This document shows, piece by piece, positions 1 through 8,659 of a stretch of DNA of 64,000 nt (the first letter of the stretch is position 1; the number at the start of each line of letters is the position of its first letter). The translations under genes were made by a program, and so were the position numbers. The DNA is taken from NCBI RefSeq assembly GCF_004331255.1, contig NZ_SJOF01000010.1, positions 84,561 to 148,560 of the forward strand, in the 5' to 3' direction. The notes under the pieces were generated by a model. The model was not told the origin of the DNA. It ran no database searches and saw nothing but the letters and a program-made list of their open reading frames with translations. The stretch is from Acinetobacter sp. ANC 4173 (GTDB lineage: Bacteria; Pseudomonadota; Gammaproteobacteria; Pseudomonadales; Moraxellaceae).

Positions 1-1062
1 ACAGCTAATGCTAATGGCTCAACCCTATCTGACATGGGAGATGATTATTATTTCCCAAATGCTGCCCTAAAATTACAAGTAACTGATCATTTTTCTTTTG
101 GTTTAATTTACGACCAACCATTTGGTGCTGATGCTACATATTCAACCTCTGATCCCGCATTAGCGTTAAATGGTTCGGGGTTATTTCATGATGGTTCTGA
201 AGCAACTAAAGTTGAGGTCAAGTCGCAGAATCTTTCAATGATTTTCGGTTTCCAACCAAATGAAAATTTTAATATTTATGGTGGCGGAGTTTACCAAACC
301 GTCAAAGGGGATGTTCAATTACGTGGACTTGCGTACGGTGGCTCAACGACTTTCGGTGGTTATAACGCTAAGATTAGTGAAGATGGCGCTGTTGGATGGT
401 TAGCGGGTTTTGCCTACCAAATTCCAGATATTGCTTTAAAAGCATCTTTAACCTATAGATCTGAAATTGAACATAAAACTACAATTGAAGAAAGTTCAAT
501 TGCACCATTAGGTCAAAACCTTGGCACCGTTATTAATCTGAATAATGGTCTGGGTGAAACTGACATTACAACTCCACAATCTGTGAACCTCGATTTTCAA
601 ACAGGCATCATGGCAAATACAGTTGCCTTTGCAAATGTACGCTGGGTAAATTGGAAAGACTTTTCAATTCGTCCTTATGCATTTGGTGTTGCATCAAAAC
701 TGGCTCCAGGCTATCCAAATGGCTTCGATTTAGTTGCATACACTGATGATCAATGGTCAACAAACGTAGGTTTAGGGCGTAAACTTAACGACCAATGGGC
801 AGGTAATGTATCAGTAGGTTGGGATTCTGGTGCAGGTAATCCTGTAACAACACTAGGCCCAACAGAAGGTTATTGGAACCTTGGCCTAGGTGTTCAATAC
901 AGCCCTACACCTGCAACATTCATTGCTGGTGGTGTGAAATACTTCTGGTTAGGCGATGCTAAAGCACAAACTGGGGCACAGTTTGGTACATCAAATTATG
1001 TTGCAGATTTCTCTGACAATGATGCAATTGCTTACGGCTTAAAACTCGGCTACCGCTTCTAA
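1..1062 (+). CDS. FadL/OmpP1-family outer-membrane transport protein, 5' end outside the window
   Basis: The reading frame is open from base 1, so the signal peptide and N-terminus lie upstream; 353 residues are visible. The protein belongs to the FadL/OmpP1/TodX beta-barrel family, which lets hydrophobic compounds such as long-chain fatty acids cross the outer membrane. Evidence is the DDYYFPNAALKLQ block near the visible start, alternating hydrophobic strands, the GWDSGAGNPVTTLGPTEGYW block, and a C-terminal aromatic residue (LGYRF) typical of outer-membrane barrels. It aligns along its whole length with the gene at 1399-2580, so the two are tandem paralogues. A strong terminator follows directly, so the two genes are probably separate transcripts. 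The substrate cannot be read from the sequence. Confidence 0.9.
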   Translation, partial: TANANGSTLSDMGDDYYFPNAALKLQVTDHFSFGLIYDQPFGADATYSTSDPALALNGSGLFHDGSEATKVEVKSQNLSMIFGFQPNENFNIYGGGVYQTVKGDVQLRGLAYGGSTTFGGYNAKISEDGAVGWLAGFAYQIPDIALKASLTYRSEIEHKTTIEESSIAPLGQNLGTVINLNNGLGETDITTPQSVNLDFQTGIMANTVAFANVRWVNWKDFSIRPYAFGVASKLAPGYPNGFDLVAYTDDQWSTNVGLGRKLNDQWAGNVSVGWDSGAGNPVTTLGPTEGYWNLGLGVQYSPTPATFIAGGVKYFWLGDAKAQTGAQFGTSNYVADFSDNDAIAYGLKLGYRF

Positions 1063-1080
1063 TTCATATTCCATTCAAAA

Positions 1081-1108
1081 GACCATCCTTCTGGATGGTC
1101 TTTTTTTT
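1081..1108 (+). terminator. Rho-independent terminator after first FadL-type gene
   Basis: An 8-bp perfect stem (gaccatcc/ggatggtc) with a TTCT loop is followed by eight T residues, 18 bases after the stop codon. Confidence 0.9.
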
Positions 1109-1398
1109 GGCAAAAAGTATCATTTTATAAATTTAAGTTTCTATCAAACTTAGCCAAGTGTTTCTTAATTAAGCATTTAATTATTCACTTCAAAAGTTCT
1201 ACAATTAAACTAATTGCTCTAATTTTTTATATATAAATCATTAATATACATACGTACCATTAGTATTTTTACTCTATTCAAGCACTTTTTGTGTATGAGC
1301 TAGTTCAATTAATAAACGGCATAGTGCATTTACTCTTTTTTAATTTGTGTTACCTTCCCCTAACTTTTAGTTACAAAGTGATATCAGGGAAAATATCC
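1109..1398 (+). other. AT-rich intergenic region between the two FadL-type genes
   Basis: About 290 bases hold no credible gene. An upstream in-frame extension of the next ORF exists but encodes an unlikely N-terminus. The promoter of the downstream gene must lie here. The tract around 1225-1250 is almost pure A/T, but I could not pick one -35/-10 pair over others. Confidence 0.5.
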
Positions 1399-2580
1399 AT
1401 GAAACTTACAGCCCTTAAAAAAGCAATTTTACTCTGTCTTATTCCTACCACTTCTACATTTGCAGCGGGTCTTGATCGTTCTGGTCAATCTATCCTGCCT
1501 TTTTTGCAATCAGGCAACTATGCTGAAGCTTCAATCAGTATTTTAGACCCGAATGTAAGTGGTAAAAATAATACCGGAGCTGCTGTAACAGACATGGCGG
1601 ATGACTATTATTTCCCATCGGCTGCACTGAAAGTTCAGGCAACCGAACATTTTTCTTTTGGCTTGATTTATGATCAACCTTATGGGGCTGACTCTCAATA
1701 TTCTGCTGAGGCGGGTACTTTTGGTAATGGCGTAGAAGGTACGAGTGTTAAAGTTCGCACCAATAACTTATCCCTTATTGTCGGCTACCAACCAACTGAA
1801 AACTGGAATTTTTATGCAGGTCCTGTTTATCAAACGGTAAAGGGTGATGTCTCTTTACGTGGTGCAGCTTACTCTTTACTTTCTGGTTATGACATTAACC
1901 TAAAAGAAGACGAGGCTTATGGTTGGTTAGCGGGTGCAGCGTATCAAATTCCAGAAATTGCATTAAAAGCAGCGGTAACCTACCGCTCTGAAATTAAACA
2001 CGAATTAGATACTACAGAAACTTCAAATATCTATATTCCACCGAATTACTTACCAACTTTACCAAGTGGCGTAGACTTACGTTCTGTCACCAGCCAAACT
2101 GAAGTCGTCACGCCACAGTCTGTGAATGTGGACTTTCAAACTGGTGTTGCAAAAGATACTTTAGCTTTCGCAAATGTACGTTGGGTACATTGGGATCAAT
2201 TTGCAGTAAGCCCAGCGGCTTTAGCAACTGCATCTAAAATCGCAAAAGGCAAAGCACAAAATCTGATCGATTATTCTGATGATCAAATTTCTGCAACAAT
2301 CGGCCTCGGTCATAAATTCAATAAAAAATGGTCTGGCTCTGTATCAGCAGGTTGGGATTCAGGTGCAGGCAACCCTGTAACAACTTTAGGCCCAGTTGAA
2401 GGCTATTGGAGTGCAGGCTTGGGCGGTCAATATAGCCCAGCAGAAAATTATTTTGTTCAAGCTGGTGTTAAGTACTTCTGGTTAGGTGATGCTAAGGCAC
2501 AAACTGGCGGTAATGTCGTGGGGGATTTCTCTGATAATGAAGCGATTGCTTACGGATTGAAATTTGGCTACAAATTCTAA
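1399..2580 (+). CDS. FadL/OmpP1-family outer-membrane transport protein
   Basis: A 393-residue outer-membrane barrel of the FadL/OmpP1/TodX family, which takes up hydrophobic compounds. The start is set at the ATG at 1399 because it follows an AGGGA ribosome site by eight bases and opens a classic signal peptide (MKLTALKKAILLCLIP...TFA, cleavage before AGLDRSGQS). The in-frame extension back to 1291 would bury this signal. AGLDRSGQS next to the cleavage site is the conserved family N-terminus. The mature protein shares the DDYYFPSAALK, YRSEI and GWDSGAGNPVTTLGP blocks with the paralogue upstream and ends in an aromatic residue (YKF). The paralogues differ mostly in loop regions, which suggests different ligands, but that is inference. 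Confidence 0.93.
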   Translation: MKLTALKKAILLCLIPTTSTFAAGLDRSGQSILPFLQSGNYAEASISILDPNVSGKNNTGAAVTDMADDYYFPSAALKVQATEHFSFGLIYDQPYGADSQYSAEAGTFGNGVEGTSVKVRTNNLSLIVGYQPTENWNFYAGPVYQTVKGDVSLRGAAYSLLSGYDINLKEDEAYGWLAGAAYQIPEIALKAAVTYRSEIKHELDTTETSNIYIPPNYLPTLPSGVDLRSVTSQTEVVTPQSVNVDFQTGVAKDTLAFANVRWVHWDQFAVSPAALATASKIAKGKAQNLIDYSDDQISATIGLGHKFNKKWSGSVSAGWDSGAGNPVTTLGPVEGYWSAGLGGQYSPAENYFVQAGVKYFWLGDAKAQTGGNVVGDFSDNEAIAYGLKFGYKF

Positions 2581-2590
2581 TCTTGAAATA

Positions 2591-2622
2591 AAAAAGACGG
2601 ACTCAAAGTCCGTCTTTTTTTT
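2591..2622. terminator. Bidirectional terminator between FadL-type gene and thrH
   Basis: A gacggact/agtccgtc stem is flanked by an A-run on the left and a T-run on the right, between convergent genes. It can serve both. Confidence 0.88.
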
Positions 2623-2639
2623 GCTTTAATCTTATAGAA

Positions 2640-3257
2640 TTAAGCAGGAATATCACGTACAGATGCCTTACGAATGGCTTCTTTTAACGCATCATAACCA
2701 TTGATTGCTGGGAATTGTGGAAATTCAGCAATCACATTTTCTGGCGCATCAAACAAGAAACCATGATCTGCTTCGCCCAACATTGTGGTGTCATTATATG
2801 AGTCGCCCGCGGCAATCACACGGAAGTTCAAACCATGAAGCGCTTTAACTGCCTGACGCTTCTGGTCTGGTTGACGTAATTTATAAGCAGAAATCATCCC
2901 CTGCTCATCCGTTTCTAACTTATGACAGAAAATAGTTGGCCAACCCAATTGTTTCATCAGTGGATGTGCAAACTCATAAAAAGTGTCTGAAAGAATAATC
3001 AGTTGGAAATGCGTGCTGACCCATTCAACAAACTCTTTCGCACCTGGAAAGGGTCCCATTTCCGCAATCACTTCTTGAATATCATCCAAGCCTAAATTAT
3101 GTTGCTTAAGAAGATTTAAACGCTGTGTCATCAACACATCGTAGTCAGGAATATCACGTGTTGTCGCTTCTAGCGCTTTAATTCCAGTTTTTTTTGCAAA
3201 GTTAATCCAAATTTCTGGAACTAACACACCCTCTAAATCAAGACATACGACTTCCAT
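2640..3257 (-). CDS. thrH: ThrH: phosphoserine phosphatase / homoserine phosphotransferase
   Basis: A 205-residue HAD-superfamily protein matching ThrH, which dephosphorylates phosphoserine and can transfer the phosphate to homoserine, linking serine and threonine synthesis. The nucleophile motif near the N-terminus reads CLDLEGVLVPE (D7 and E9, the ThrH variant of DxDxT). LSDTFYEF and GDSYNDTTML supply motifs II and IV. The start is placed at 3257 because GGGAG lies five bases upstream and the protein then begins MEVVCLDLEG as in the Pseudomonas enzyme; the longer ATG at 3269 would contain the ribosome site. The gene is divergent from cysH, with about 200 bases of shared upstream region. Confidence 0.92.
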   Translation of the reverse strand: MEVVCLDLEGVLVPEIWINFAKKTGIKALEATTRDIPDYDVLMTQRLNLLKQHNLGLDDIQEVIAEMGPFPGAKEFVEWVSTHFQLIILSDTFYEFAHPLMKQLGWPTIFCHKLETDEQGMISAYKLRQPDQKRQAVKALHGLNFRVIAAGDSYNDTTMLGEADHGFLFDAPENVIAEFPQFPAINGYDALKEAIRKASVRDIPA

Positions 3258-3458
3258 GAATGCTCCCAACTGTCTATGAAAAAAATTTGGACTATAATAG
3301 CATCAACTTATGATTCAGTAGTTGCTGTTTTTTAAATCTATTTTTTTCATAAGCATTTATTTTTTTATGCTAAGCAGAAATATTCAATTCCATTAGAATA
3401 TTTTCAAAATCTTTTAATATAGGTTTTGAAGTATCCAAGCCTATAGCCAGGAACTCTC

Positions 3459-4193
3459 ATGACTGCTATCCCTACTGTCGATCATATTGATGCACTTGCA
3501 TCTGAATATGCAGATAAATCTCCAAGTGAAATTTTGGAACTCGCCCTGAATCAAGAAGGTGAAATTGCCATTTCATTTTCAGGTGCTGAAGATGTTGTAC
3601 TGATTGATATGGCTGCCAATCTGGGTAAACCATTCCGTGTTTTTAGCTTAGATACAGGGCGTTTACACCCAGAAACCTATCAATTTATTGAAACTGTGCG
3701 CAAACATTACAATGTTAATATTGAAATCTGCTTCCCAGAATCTGAAGCCGTACAAGCACTCGTGAATGAAAAAGGATTATTCAGTTTTTACCAAGATGAC
3801 CATAAAGAATGTTGCGGTATTCGTAAAGTACAACCTTTACGTAAAAAACTGGCCACTTTAGATGGTTGGATTACGGGTCAGCGTAAAGATCAAAGTCCAG
3901 GTACACGTACTGAAATTCCAGTGGTTCAATCTGATGTTGGCTTTTCTGGACCAGGCAAACAGCTAATTAAATATAATCCTTTAGCCAATTGGTCAAGTGC
4001 AGAAGTATGGAGCTATATTCGTATGATGGAAGTCCCATACAATCCATTACATGAGCGTGGTTTTATTTCAATTGGCTGTGAACCATGTACGCGTCCTGTA
4101 TTGCCCAATCAACATGAGCGTGAAGGTCGTTGGTGGTGGGAAGAAGCGACCCATAAAGAATGCGGATTACATGCAGGTAATTTATCAAAATAA
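3459..4193 (+). CDS. cysH: Assimilatory adenylyl-sulfate (APS) reductase, 4Fe-4S type
   Basis: A 244-residue thioredoxin-dependent reductase of assimilatory sulfate reduction, making sulfite from activated sulfate. The PP-loop pyrophosphate-binding motif [11 protein letters not shown] is at residues 39-49. Both cysteine pairs that ligate a [4Fe-4S] cluster are present (C118-C119 in ECCGIRK and C207/C210 in CEPC), plus the catalytic KECGLH motif near the C-terminus (C235). In this family the cluster marks use of APS rather than PAPS, so APS reductase is the better name although the symbol cysH is shared. Sulfite reductase (cysI) lies about 40 kb away in this window. The ribosome site AGGA is about nine bases upstream. 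Confidence 0.93.
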   Translation: MTAIPTVDHIDALASEYADKSPSEILELALNQEGEIAISFSGAEDVVLIDMAANLGKPFRVFSLDTGRLHPETYQFIETVRKHYNVNIEICFPESEAVQALVNEKGLFSFYQDDHKECCGIRKVQPLRKKLATLDGWITGQRKDQSPGTRTEIPVVQSDVGFSGPGKQLIKYNPLANWSSAEVWSYIRMMEVPYNPLHERGFISIGCEPCTRPVLPNQHEREGRWWWEEATHKECGLHAGNLSK

Positions 4194-4205
4194 TTTTGTC
4201 AACCC

Positions 4206-4236
4206 AAAGCCACTGAACTATTCAGTGGCTTTTTTT
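4206..4236 (+). terminator. Rho-independent terminator after cysH
   Basis: A 12-bp perfect stem (aaagccactgaa/ttcagtggcttt) with a three-base loop runs into a T tract, 12 bases after the cysH stop. Confidence 0.9.
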
Positions 4237-4366
4237 AAGATTGATGGACATATAAAGCCGTAACTTTTCTAAGTAAAAGGCGCTATACTCAAATCAAGTT
4301 TTATAATTCTAACAAGGTGCCTCAGAAAGGAGACACCACAGAAATTGCAGTGAGGCAATCAATACT

Positions 4367-5746
4367 ATGCGCCCATTACACCCCATTGACTTTATTTTTT
4401 TAACATTAGAAAAACGGCAGCAACCTATGCACGTTGGGGGATTATTTCTTTTCCAAATTCCTGAACATGCACCTGAAACTTTTCTACAAGATTTGGTTGC
4501 GGATATTCGTAACTCAAAATCTATTCCTATTCCACCATTTAACAATAAATTAAATGGTCTGTTATGGGATGAAGATGAAGAGTTTGATCTTGATCATCAT
4601 TTTCGCCATATTGCCTTACCCCATCCTGGACGCATTCGTGAATTATTGACCTATATCTCACAAGAGCATAGCGCCCTTATTGATCGAGCTAAGCCTTTAT
4701 GGACGTGTTACATCATCGAGGGAATCGAAGGTAACCGTTTTGCGATGTATTTTAAAATTCACCATGCCATGGTCGATGGTATTGCGGGTATGCGTCTAGT
4801 CGAAAAATCGCTATCTCACGATCCACATGCCAAAAGCATTGTGCCACCGTGGTGTGTTGAAGGCCCTCGTGCAAAACGCATAAAAGAAGCGAAAGTTAGC
4901 CGCATGAAAAAAATCATCACTGGGTTGAAGCAACAGGTTGAAGCAACCCCTATCGTGATGCGGGAACTTTCCAAAACAGTGATGCAGGATATGGGCCGTA
5001 ACCCAGACTATGTGTCTAGCTTTCAAGCACCAAGCAGTATTTTGAATCAGCGTGTCAGTTCATCACGCCGCTTTGCTGCCCAGTCTTTTGATTTTGATCG
5101 TCTGCGTCATATTGCGACATCTTTAAATGTCACCATTAACGATGTGGTATTGGCGATTTGCTCTGGTGCATTACGTGAATATTTACTGAGTCAAAATGCC
5201 CTACCCAAAAAGCCTTTGATTGCCATGGTTCCGGCTTCTATTCGTGATGATGATTCAGAAGTATCGAATCGAATTACCATGATTTTGGCGAATTTAGGCA
5301 CACATAAAGAAGATCCTTTAGAACGTTTGCAGATTATTCGTCGTAGTGTCCTCAATGCAAAAGAACGCTTTAAACGCATGAACTCAAACCAAATCATGAA
5401 TTATAGTGCTTTTGTATATGGAGCCGCAGGCTTAAATATTGCCTCAGGTTTAATGCCAAAACGTCAGGCATTCAATTTGGTTATCTCTAATGTACCAGGT
5501 CCACGTGAACCTTTGTATTGGAATGGCGCCAAATTAGATGCCTTATATCCAGCATCCATTATCTTAGATGGTCAAGCGCTCAATATTACTATGACCAGTT
5601 ATTTGGATAAACTTGAAGTTGGTCTGACGGCATGCCGTGTTGCACTACCTAAAATGCAAAACTTGTTGACACATTTGGAAGAAGAAATTCAACGTTTTGA
5701 AAGTATTGTTGGGGTAAAAAACCCAAAGTTGCAAGCGGTGAGTTAA
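4367..5746 (+). CDS. atfA: Wax ester synthase / acyl-CoA:diacylglycerol acyltransferase (WS/DGAT)
   Basis: A 459-residue bifunctional acyltransferase that makes wax esters from fatty alcohols and acyl-CoA, and triacylglycerol from diacylglycerol, for storage lipid inclusions. The catalytic HHxxxDG motif is visible as HHAMVDG at residues 132-138. The start MRPLHPIDFIFL, the PLW motif at 110-112 and the late NLVISNVPGPREPLYWNGA block are as in the Acinetobacter baylyi enzyme, whose length (458) is nearly the same. It lies alone between a cysH terminator and a convergent small gene, so it is probably monocistronic. The membrane-associated condensation-domain fold is family knowledge; no signal peptide or clear TM helix is seen. 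Confidence 0.96.
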   Translation: MRPLHPIDFIFLTLEKRQQPMHVGGLFLFQIPEHAPETFLQDLVADIRNSKSIPIPPFNNKLNGLLWDEDEEFDLDHHFRHIALPHPGRIRELLTYISQEHSALIDRAKPLWTCYIIEGIEGNRFAMYFKIHHAMVDGIAGMRLVEKSLSHDPHAKSIVPPWCVEGPRAKRIKEAKVSRMKKIITGLKQQVEATPIVMRELSKTVMQDMGRNPDYVSSFQAPSSILNQRVSSSRRFAAQSFDFDRLRHIATSLNVTINDVVLAICSGALREYLLSQNALPKKPLIAMVPASIRDDDSEVSNRITMILANLGTHKEDPLERLQIIRRSVLNAKERFKRMNSNQIMNYSAFVYGAAGLNIASGLMPKRQAFNLVISNVPGPREPLYWNGAKLDALYPASIILDGQALNITMTSYLDKLEVGLTACRVALPKMQNLLTHLEEEIQRFESIVGVKNPKLQAVS

Positions 5747-5782
5747 CCGCTAAAACAGCACAGCAAAATACTGCAAAATAAA

Positions 5783-5809
5783 TTAAGGGGCTTCATGTGA
5801 GCCCCTTAA
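5783..5809 (-). terminator. Terminator for the small minus-strand gene, overlapping its stop codon
   Basis: A perfect 10-bp inverted repeat (ttaaggggct/agccccttaa) with a seven-base loop; on the minus strand it is followed by a T-rich tract. The right arm contains the stop codon of the 57-residue gene. Confidence 0.75.
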
Positions 5810-5979
5810 GCTTTAATACTACGACACTGTTTCAGCAATTGATGGCATACCGAACGAACCATGGCAGTTGTAATTTGAGTTTCTTTGCCTTGTTCGTCTA
5901 CGATATAACCCGTATGTACGTTTTTATTATCTAGCACGTGCTTGATACCTTGTTTGATAATTTTTTCACTCATGCCCAT
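5806..5979 (-). CDS. Small conserved protein, PA1571-like (57 aa)
   Basis: This short gene encodes MGMSEKIIKQ... ending CRSIKA, 57 residues. Support comes from an AGAGG ribosome site six bases before the ATG at 5979, an overlapping terminator hairpin, and a core GYIVDEQGKETQITTAMV that resembles the small gammaproteobacterial family named after Pseudomonas PA1571, where a 'I.D..G.E..IT..M' pattern recurs. That family assignment is from memory and moderate. A second ATG six bases downstream could also start translation. It lies between convergent atfA and the downstream end of rng. It has no signal peptide or membrane segment, so it is probably cytoplasmic; the function is unknown. Confidence 0.72.
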   Translation of the reverse strand: MGMSEKIIKQGIKHVLDNKNVHTGYIVDEQGKETQITTAMVRSVCHQLLKQCRSIKA

Positions 5980-6119
5980 TTCACACCTCTTCTTGCTAAG
6001 ACCAAATTCTCCAAAAATGAAAATTTAGTTTGGCTACTTGGTATGAGTAGTATTGAAAAAACCAGCTCGAAAGTAAAATTTCAGTTGTAACAAGTGTTTA
6101 ACGACATCCTGTTACAATT

Positions 6120-7574
6120 TCAGCTCAGAATGATATCGTATTGCTCTTGCGTATATAAATTTTCCACCTGAAATTTAATCACGCGATTAATGAAATGCTC
6201 TAAATCCGCCACAGCTGGCGCTTCTGCCGTAAGTAAGCGATCAATCACAGAAGGATGCGCGACAACAGTAAAGCCACTCTGTGATTCAAAAGCTCGGGTA
6301 TATCGTAAGATTTCTCGAAAGATTTCGTAACATACCGTCTCTGCTGTTTTGACATAACCACGTCCCTGACACGTCGGACAAGATTCACATAACAAATGTT
6401 CTAAGGACTCACGGGTACGCTTACGCGTCATTTCCACCAGACCTAACTCAGAAACCTGCGTAATTTTGGTCTTAGCATGGTCACGTTCCAACATGCGATC
6501 AAACTGATTCATCACTTCTTCACGATGCTGAGCTTCCTGCATGTCAATGAAATCAATAATAATAATGCCACCCAAGTTACGTAAACGTAACTGGCGTGCA
6601 ATCACCTGCGTTGCCTCCATATTGGTTTTAAACACGGTATCTTCCAGTGTTCTGCCACCCACATAGGAACCCGTATTGACATCAATTGTGGTCATGGCCT
6701 CGGTCTGGTCAATCATTAAATAACCACCCGACTTTAAGGCAACACGCGTTTGCAATGCTTTCTGAATATCTTCTTCAACATTATATAAGTCAAAAATCGG
6801 ACGTTCACCAGGATAGTGAATCAGACGACTCTGCATATTCGGCACAAACTCAGCCACAAATTCCTGCAATTTCGCATGAATTTCACGAGAATCAACAGAA
6901 ATTTTTACGGTATTTTCATTCGCTAAATCACGAATAATACGTTGTGGTAAGGGCAATTCTTCAAAAATAAGAGAAGGTACCGCGATAATTTTTTGTTTAC
7001 GTTGGATGTATTCCCACAACTTTGCCAAATACGCCATATCCTGCGCAATGGAGGCTTCATCAATGCCTTCCGCAGCAGTACGTACAATGACTGAACCAGG
7101 TAACTCGTGTTGGGCTTGAATCTTCTCAATAATAGAACGTAGACGCTCACGTTCTCCTTCCGATTCAATTCGTTGCGATACACCAATATGATTACCAAAA
7201 GGCATGAGCACCAAATAACGCGAAGGAATAGAAAGATCGGTACTTAAACGCGCACCTTTGGTTCCCAGCATATCTTTCATGACTTGAACCGTCAGAATTT
7301 GCCCGGGCTGTAATAACTCAAAAACATTGGGAATAGGCTGATTCCGTGGCCAGATCATATCATTGATATGTAAAAAAGCAGTACGCGACAGACCAATATC
7401 GACAAAAGCCGCCTGCATACCTGGCAAAACACGAACCACTTTGCCTTTATAAATATTTCCTACCAAACCCCGTTTTACAGTACGTTCAACATATAACTCG
7501 TTGACTGTACCGTTTTGAATTAACGCCACACGACACTCCATCGGTGTGACATTAATCAGTAACTCGTCAGACAT
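6120..7574 (-). CDS. rng: Ribonuclease G
   Basis: A 484-residue endoribonuclease of the RNase E/G family, which matures the 5' end of 16S rRNA and takes part in mRNA decay. The N-terminus MSDELLINVTPMECRVA leads into an S1 RNA-binding domain (GNIYKGKVVRVLPGMQAAFVDIGL, about residues 40-65). The catalytic DNase I-like core includes TTIDVNTGSYVG and IIIDFIDM, and CESCPTC supplies the zinc-link cysteines. It lacks the long C-terminal scaffold of RNase E, so RNase G is the right member. The start is the ATG at 7574; the upstream alternative at 7586 is a TTG. It is last in a minus-strand run mreB-mreC-mreD-maf-rng, an order seen in many gammaproteobacteria. Confidence 0.95.
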   Translation of the reverse strand: MSDELLINVTPMECRVALIQNGTVNELYVERTVKRGLVGNIYKGKVVRVLPGMQAAFVDIGLSRTAFLHINDMIWPRNQPIPNVFELLQPGQILTVQVMKDMLGTKGARLSTDLSIPSRYLVLMPFGNHIGVSQRIESEGERERLRSIIEKIQAQHELPGSVIVRTAAEGIDEASIAQDMAYLAKLWEYIQRKQKIIAVPSLIFEELPLPQRIIRDLANENTVKISVDSREIHAKLQEFVAEFVPNMQSRLIHYPGERPIFDLYNVEEDIQKALQTRVALKSGGYLMIDQTEAMTTIDVNTGSYVGGRTLEDTVFKTNMEATQVIARQLRLRNLGGIIIIDFIDMQEAQHREEVMNQFDRMLERDHAKTKITQVSELGLVEMTRKRTRESLEHLLCESCPTCQGRGYVKTAETVCYEIFREILRYTRAFESQSGFTVVAHPSVIDRLLTAEAPAVADLEHFINRVIKFQVENLYTQEQYDIILS

Positions 7575-7613
7575 AATAAGACTCAAAACATTATAAAAAT
7601 TTTTGTTTCACCA

Positions 7614-8180
7614 TTAATTTAATAGCTTAATGGCTTTGAATAACTCGACTGTCTCATGTAACGGCAAACCAACTACATTGGTATAACTGCCTTCAATACG
7701 GGGAATATAACGCGAAGCAAGCCCTTGTATGGCGTAAGCTCCCGCTTTCCCTTCGGGTTCCCCTGTTGCCCAATAGTCTTCCATGTCTTTCAGGCTCAGC
7801 ACTTGAAATTCGACTTGGGTACGCACCACTATACTTGAAATTTGCGCTGATGTACGTACACATACCCCAGAAAATACATCATGCTTTCTGCCCGATATTT
7901 TTGCCCACATTTCAAAGGCATGGTCTTTTGATTCTGGCTTGCCCAAAATTTCACCATCCACACTCAAACTGGTGTCTGCGGCAATAATGACGGCATTTGG
8001 AAATTTTTGTTGTACTACCGACGCTTTTTCACACGCCAAACGCTGAACATAATCTGCTGCAGTTTCATTCTCAAACGCAGATTCATCAATCTCAGGACTA
8101 TAAATGAAGAAGTCTAGACTGAGCTGCTGAAGCAGCTCACGACGTCGGGGAGAGCTAGAGGCAAGAACTAGATGCGCCAT
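7614..8180 (-). CDS. maf: Maf-family nucleoside triphosphate pyrophosphatase
   Basis: A 188-residue Maf/YhdE-type pyrophosphatase that hydrolyses non-canonical or excess NTPs such as dTTP and UTP to monophosphates. Diagnostic motifs are LASSSPRRRELL at the N-terminus, IIAADTSLSVDGEILGKP in the centre, and GKAGAYAIQG with the final YTNVVGLPL. The start is the ATG at 8180, giving the family's usual length and N-terminus; longer in-frame extensions overlap mreD heavily and have no homologous content. The gene begins 13 bases inside the end of mreD, so the two are probably translationally coupled. Substrate preference cannot be read reliably here. Confidence 0.94.
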   Translation of the reverse strand: MAHLVLASSSPRRRELLQQLSLDFFIYSPEIDESAFENETAADYVQRLACEKASVVQQKFPNAVIIAADTSLSVDGEILGKPESKDHAFEMWAKISGRKHDVFSGVCVRTSAQISSIVVRTQVEFQVLSLKDMEDYWATGEPEGKAGAYAIQGLASRYIPRIEGSYTNVVGLPLHETVELFKAIKLLN

Positions 8181-8659
8181 TTTTTCAGTACAAAATAAAC
8201 CAATGGCCACAGCAAAATACTGGTGAGTAATGGTTGCCAATGTCGGGCAAATGGAAACTGAATGCCCCCCATAATTTGTGCCACCCACATCATAAATAGG
8301 TAGGCTAGAATTGCCAGCGCTGCAATAACCCACAGGTTGGCAAAAGTCAGTACACGGCGTTCACGAATCAAAAACCGCGTAACAAAACTAATCACCACAA
8401 AACATAAGGCATTCAAGCCCAGTGGTGCATCCATCAACAAATCAACAAAAATACCAGTACCGAAGGCAAACCAGACACCACACCATGTTGGCTGACACAG
8501 CACCCAAAACAGCATCACCATCATCATAAACAATGGACGCCAGCCCGAAACAGCATAGGCCAATGGATAAACCATTAGCACAGAGGCAACAATCACTGAA
8601 AAGATGATGGGAAATAACGGATCTTGACGTTTTTCTTGACGTAACTTAGCGATTGGCAT
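8168..8659 (-). CDS. mreD: Rod shape-determining membrane protein MreD
   Basis: A 163-residue integral membrane protein with about five hydrophobic segments, including a long one around residues 15-35 and the block FVDLLMDAPLGLNAL, characteristic of MreD. It is part of the MreBCD elongasome that guides lateral wall synthesis. It overlaps the 3' end of mreC by 14 bases and the 5' end of maf by 13 bases, indicating one translationally coupled operon. Confidence 0.93.
   Translation of the reverse strand: MPIAKLRQEKRQDPLFPIIFSVIVASVLMVYPLAYAVSGWRPLFMMMVMLFWVLCQPTWCGVWFAFGTGIFVDLLMDAPLGLNALCFVVISFVTRFLIRERRVLTFANLWVIAALAILAYLFMMWVAQIMGGIQFPFARHWQPLLTSILLWPLVYFVLKKWRI

Noticed and set aside
1291..1398. 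Upstream extension of the second FadL-type gene
   Set aside because: The ATG at 1399 has a ribosome site and begins a signal peptide; the extension would hide the signal.
4309..4545. Minus-strand ORF of 78 codons
   Set aside because: Overlaps the start of atfA on the opposite strand with no supporting features.
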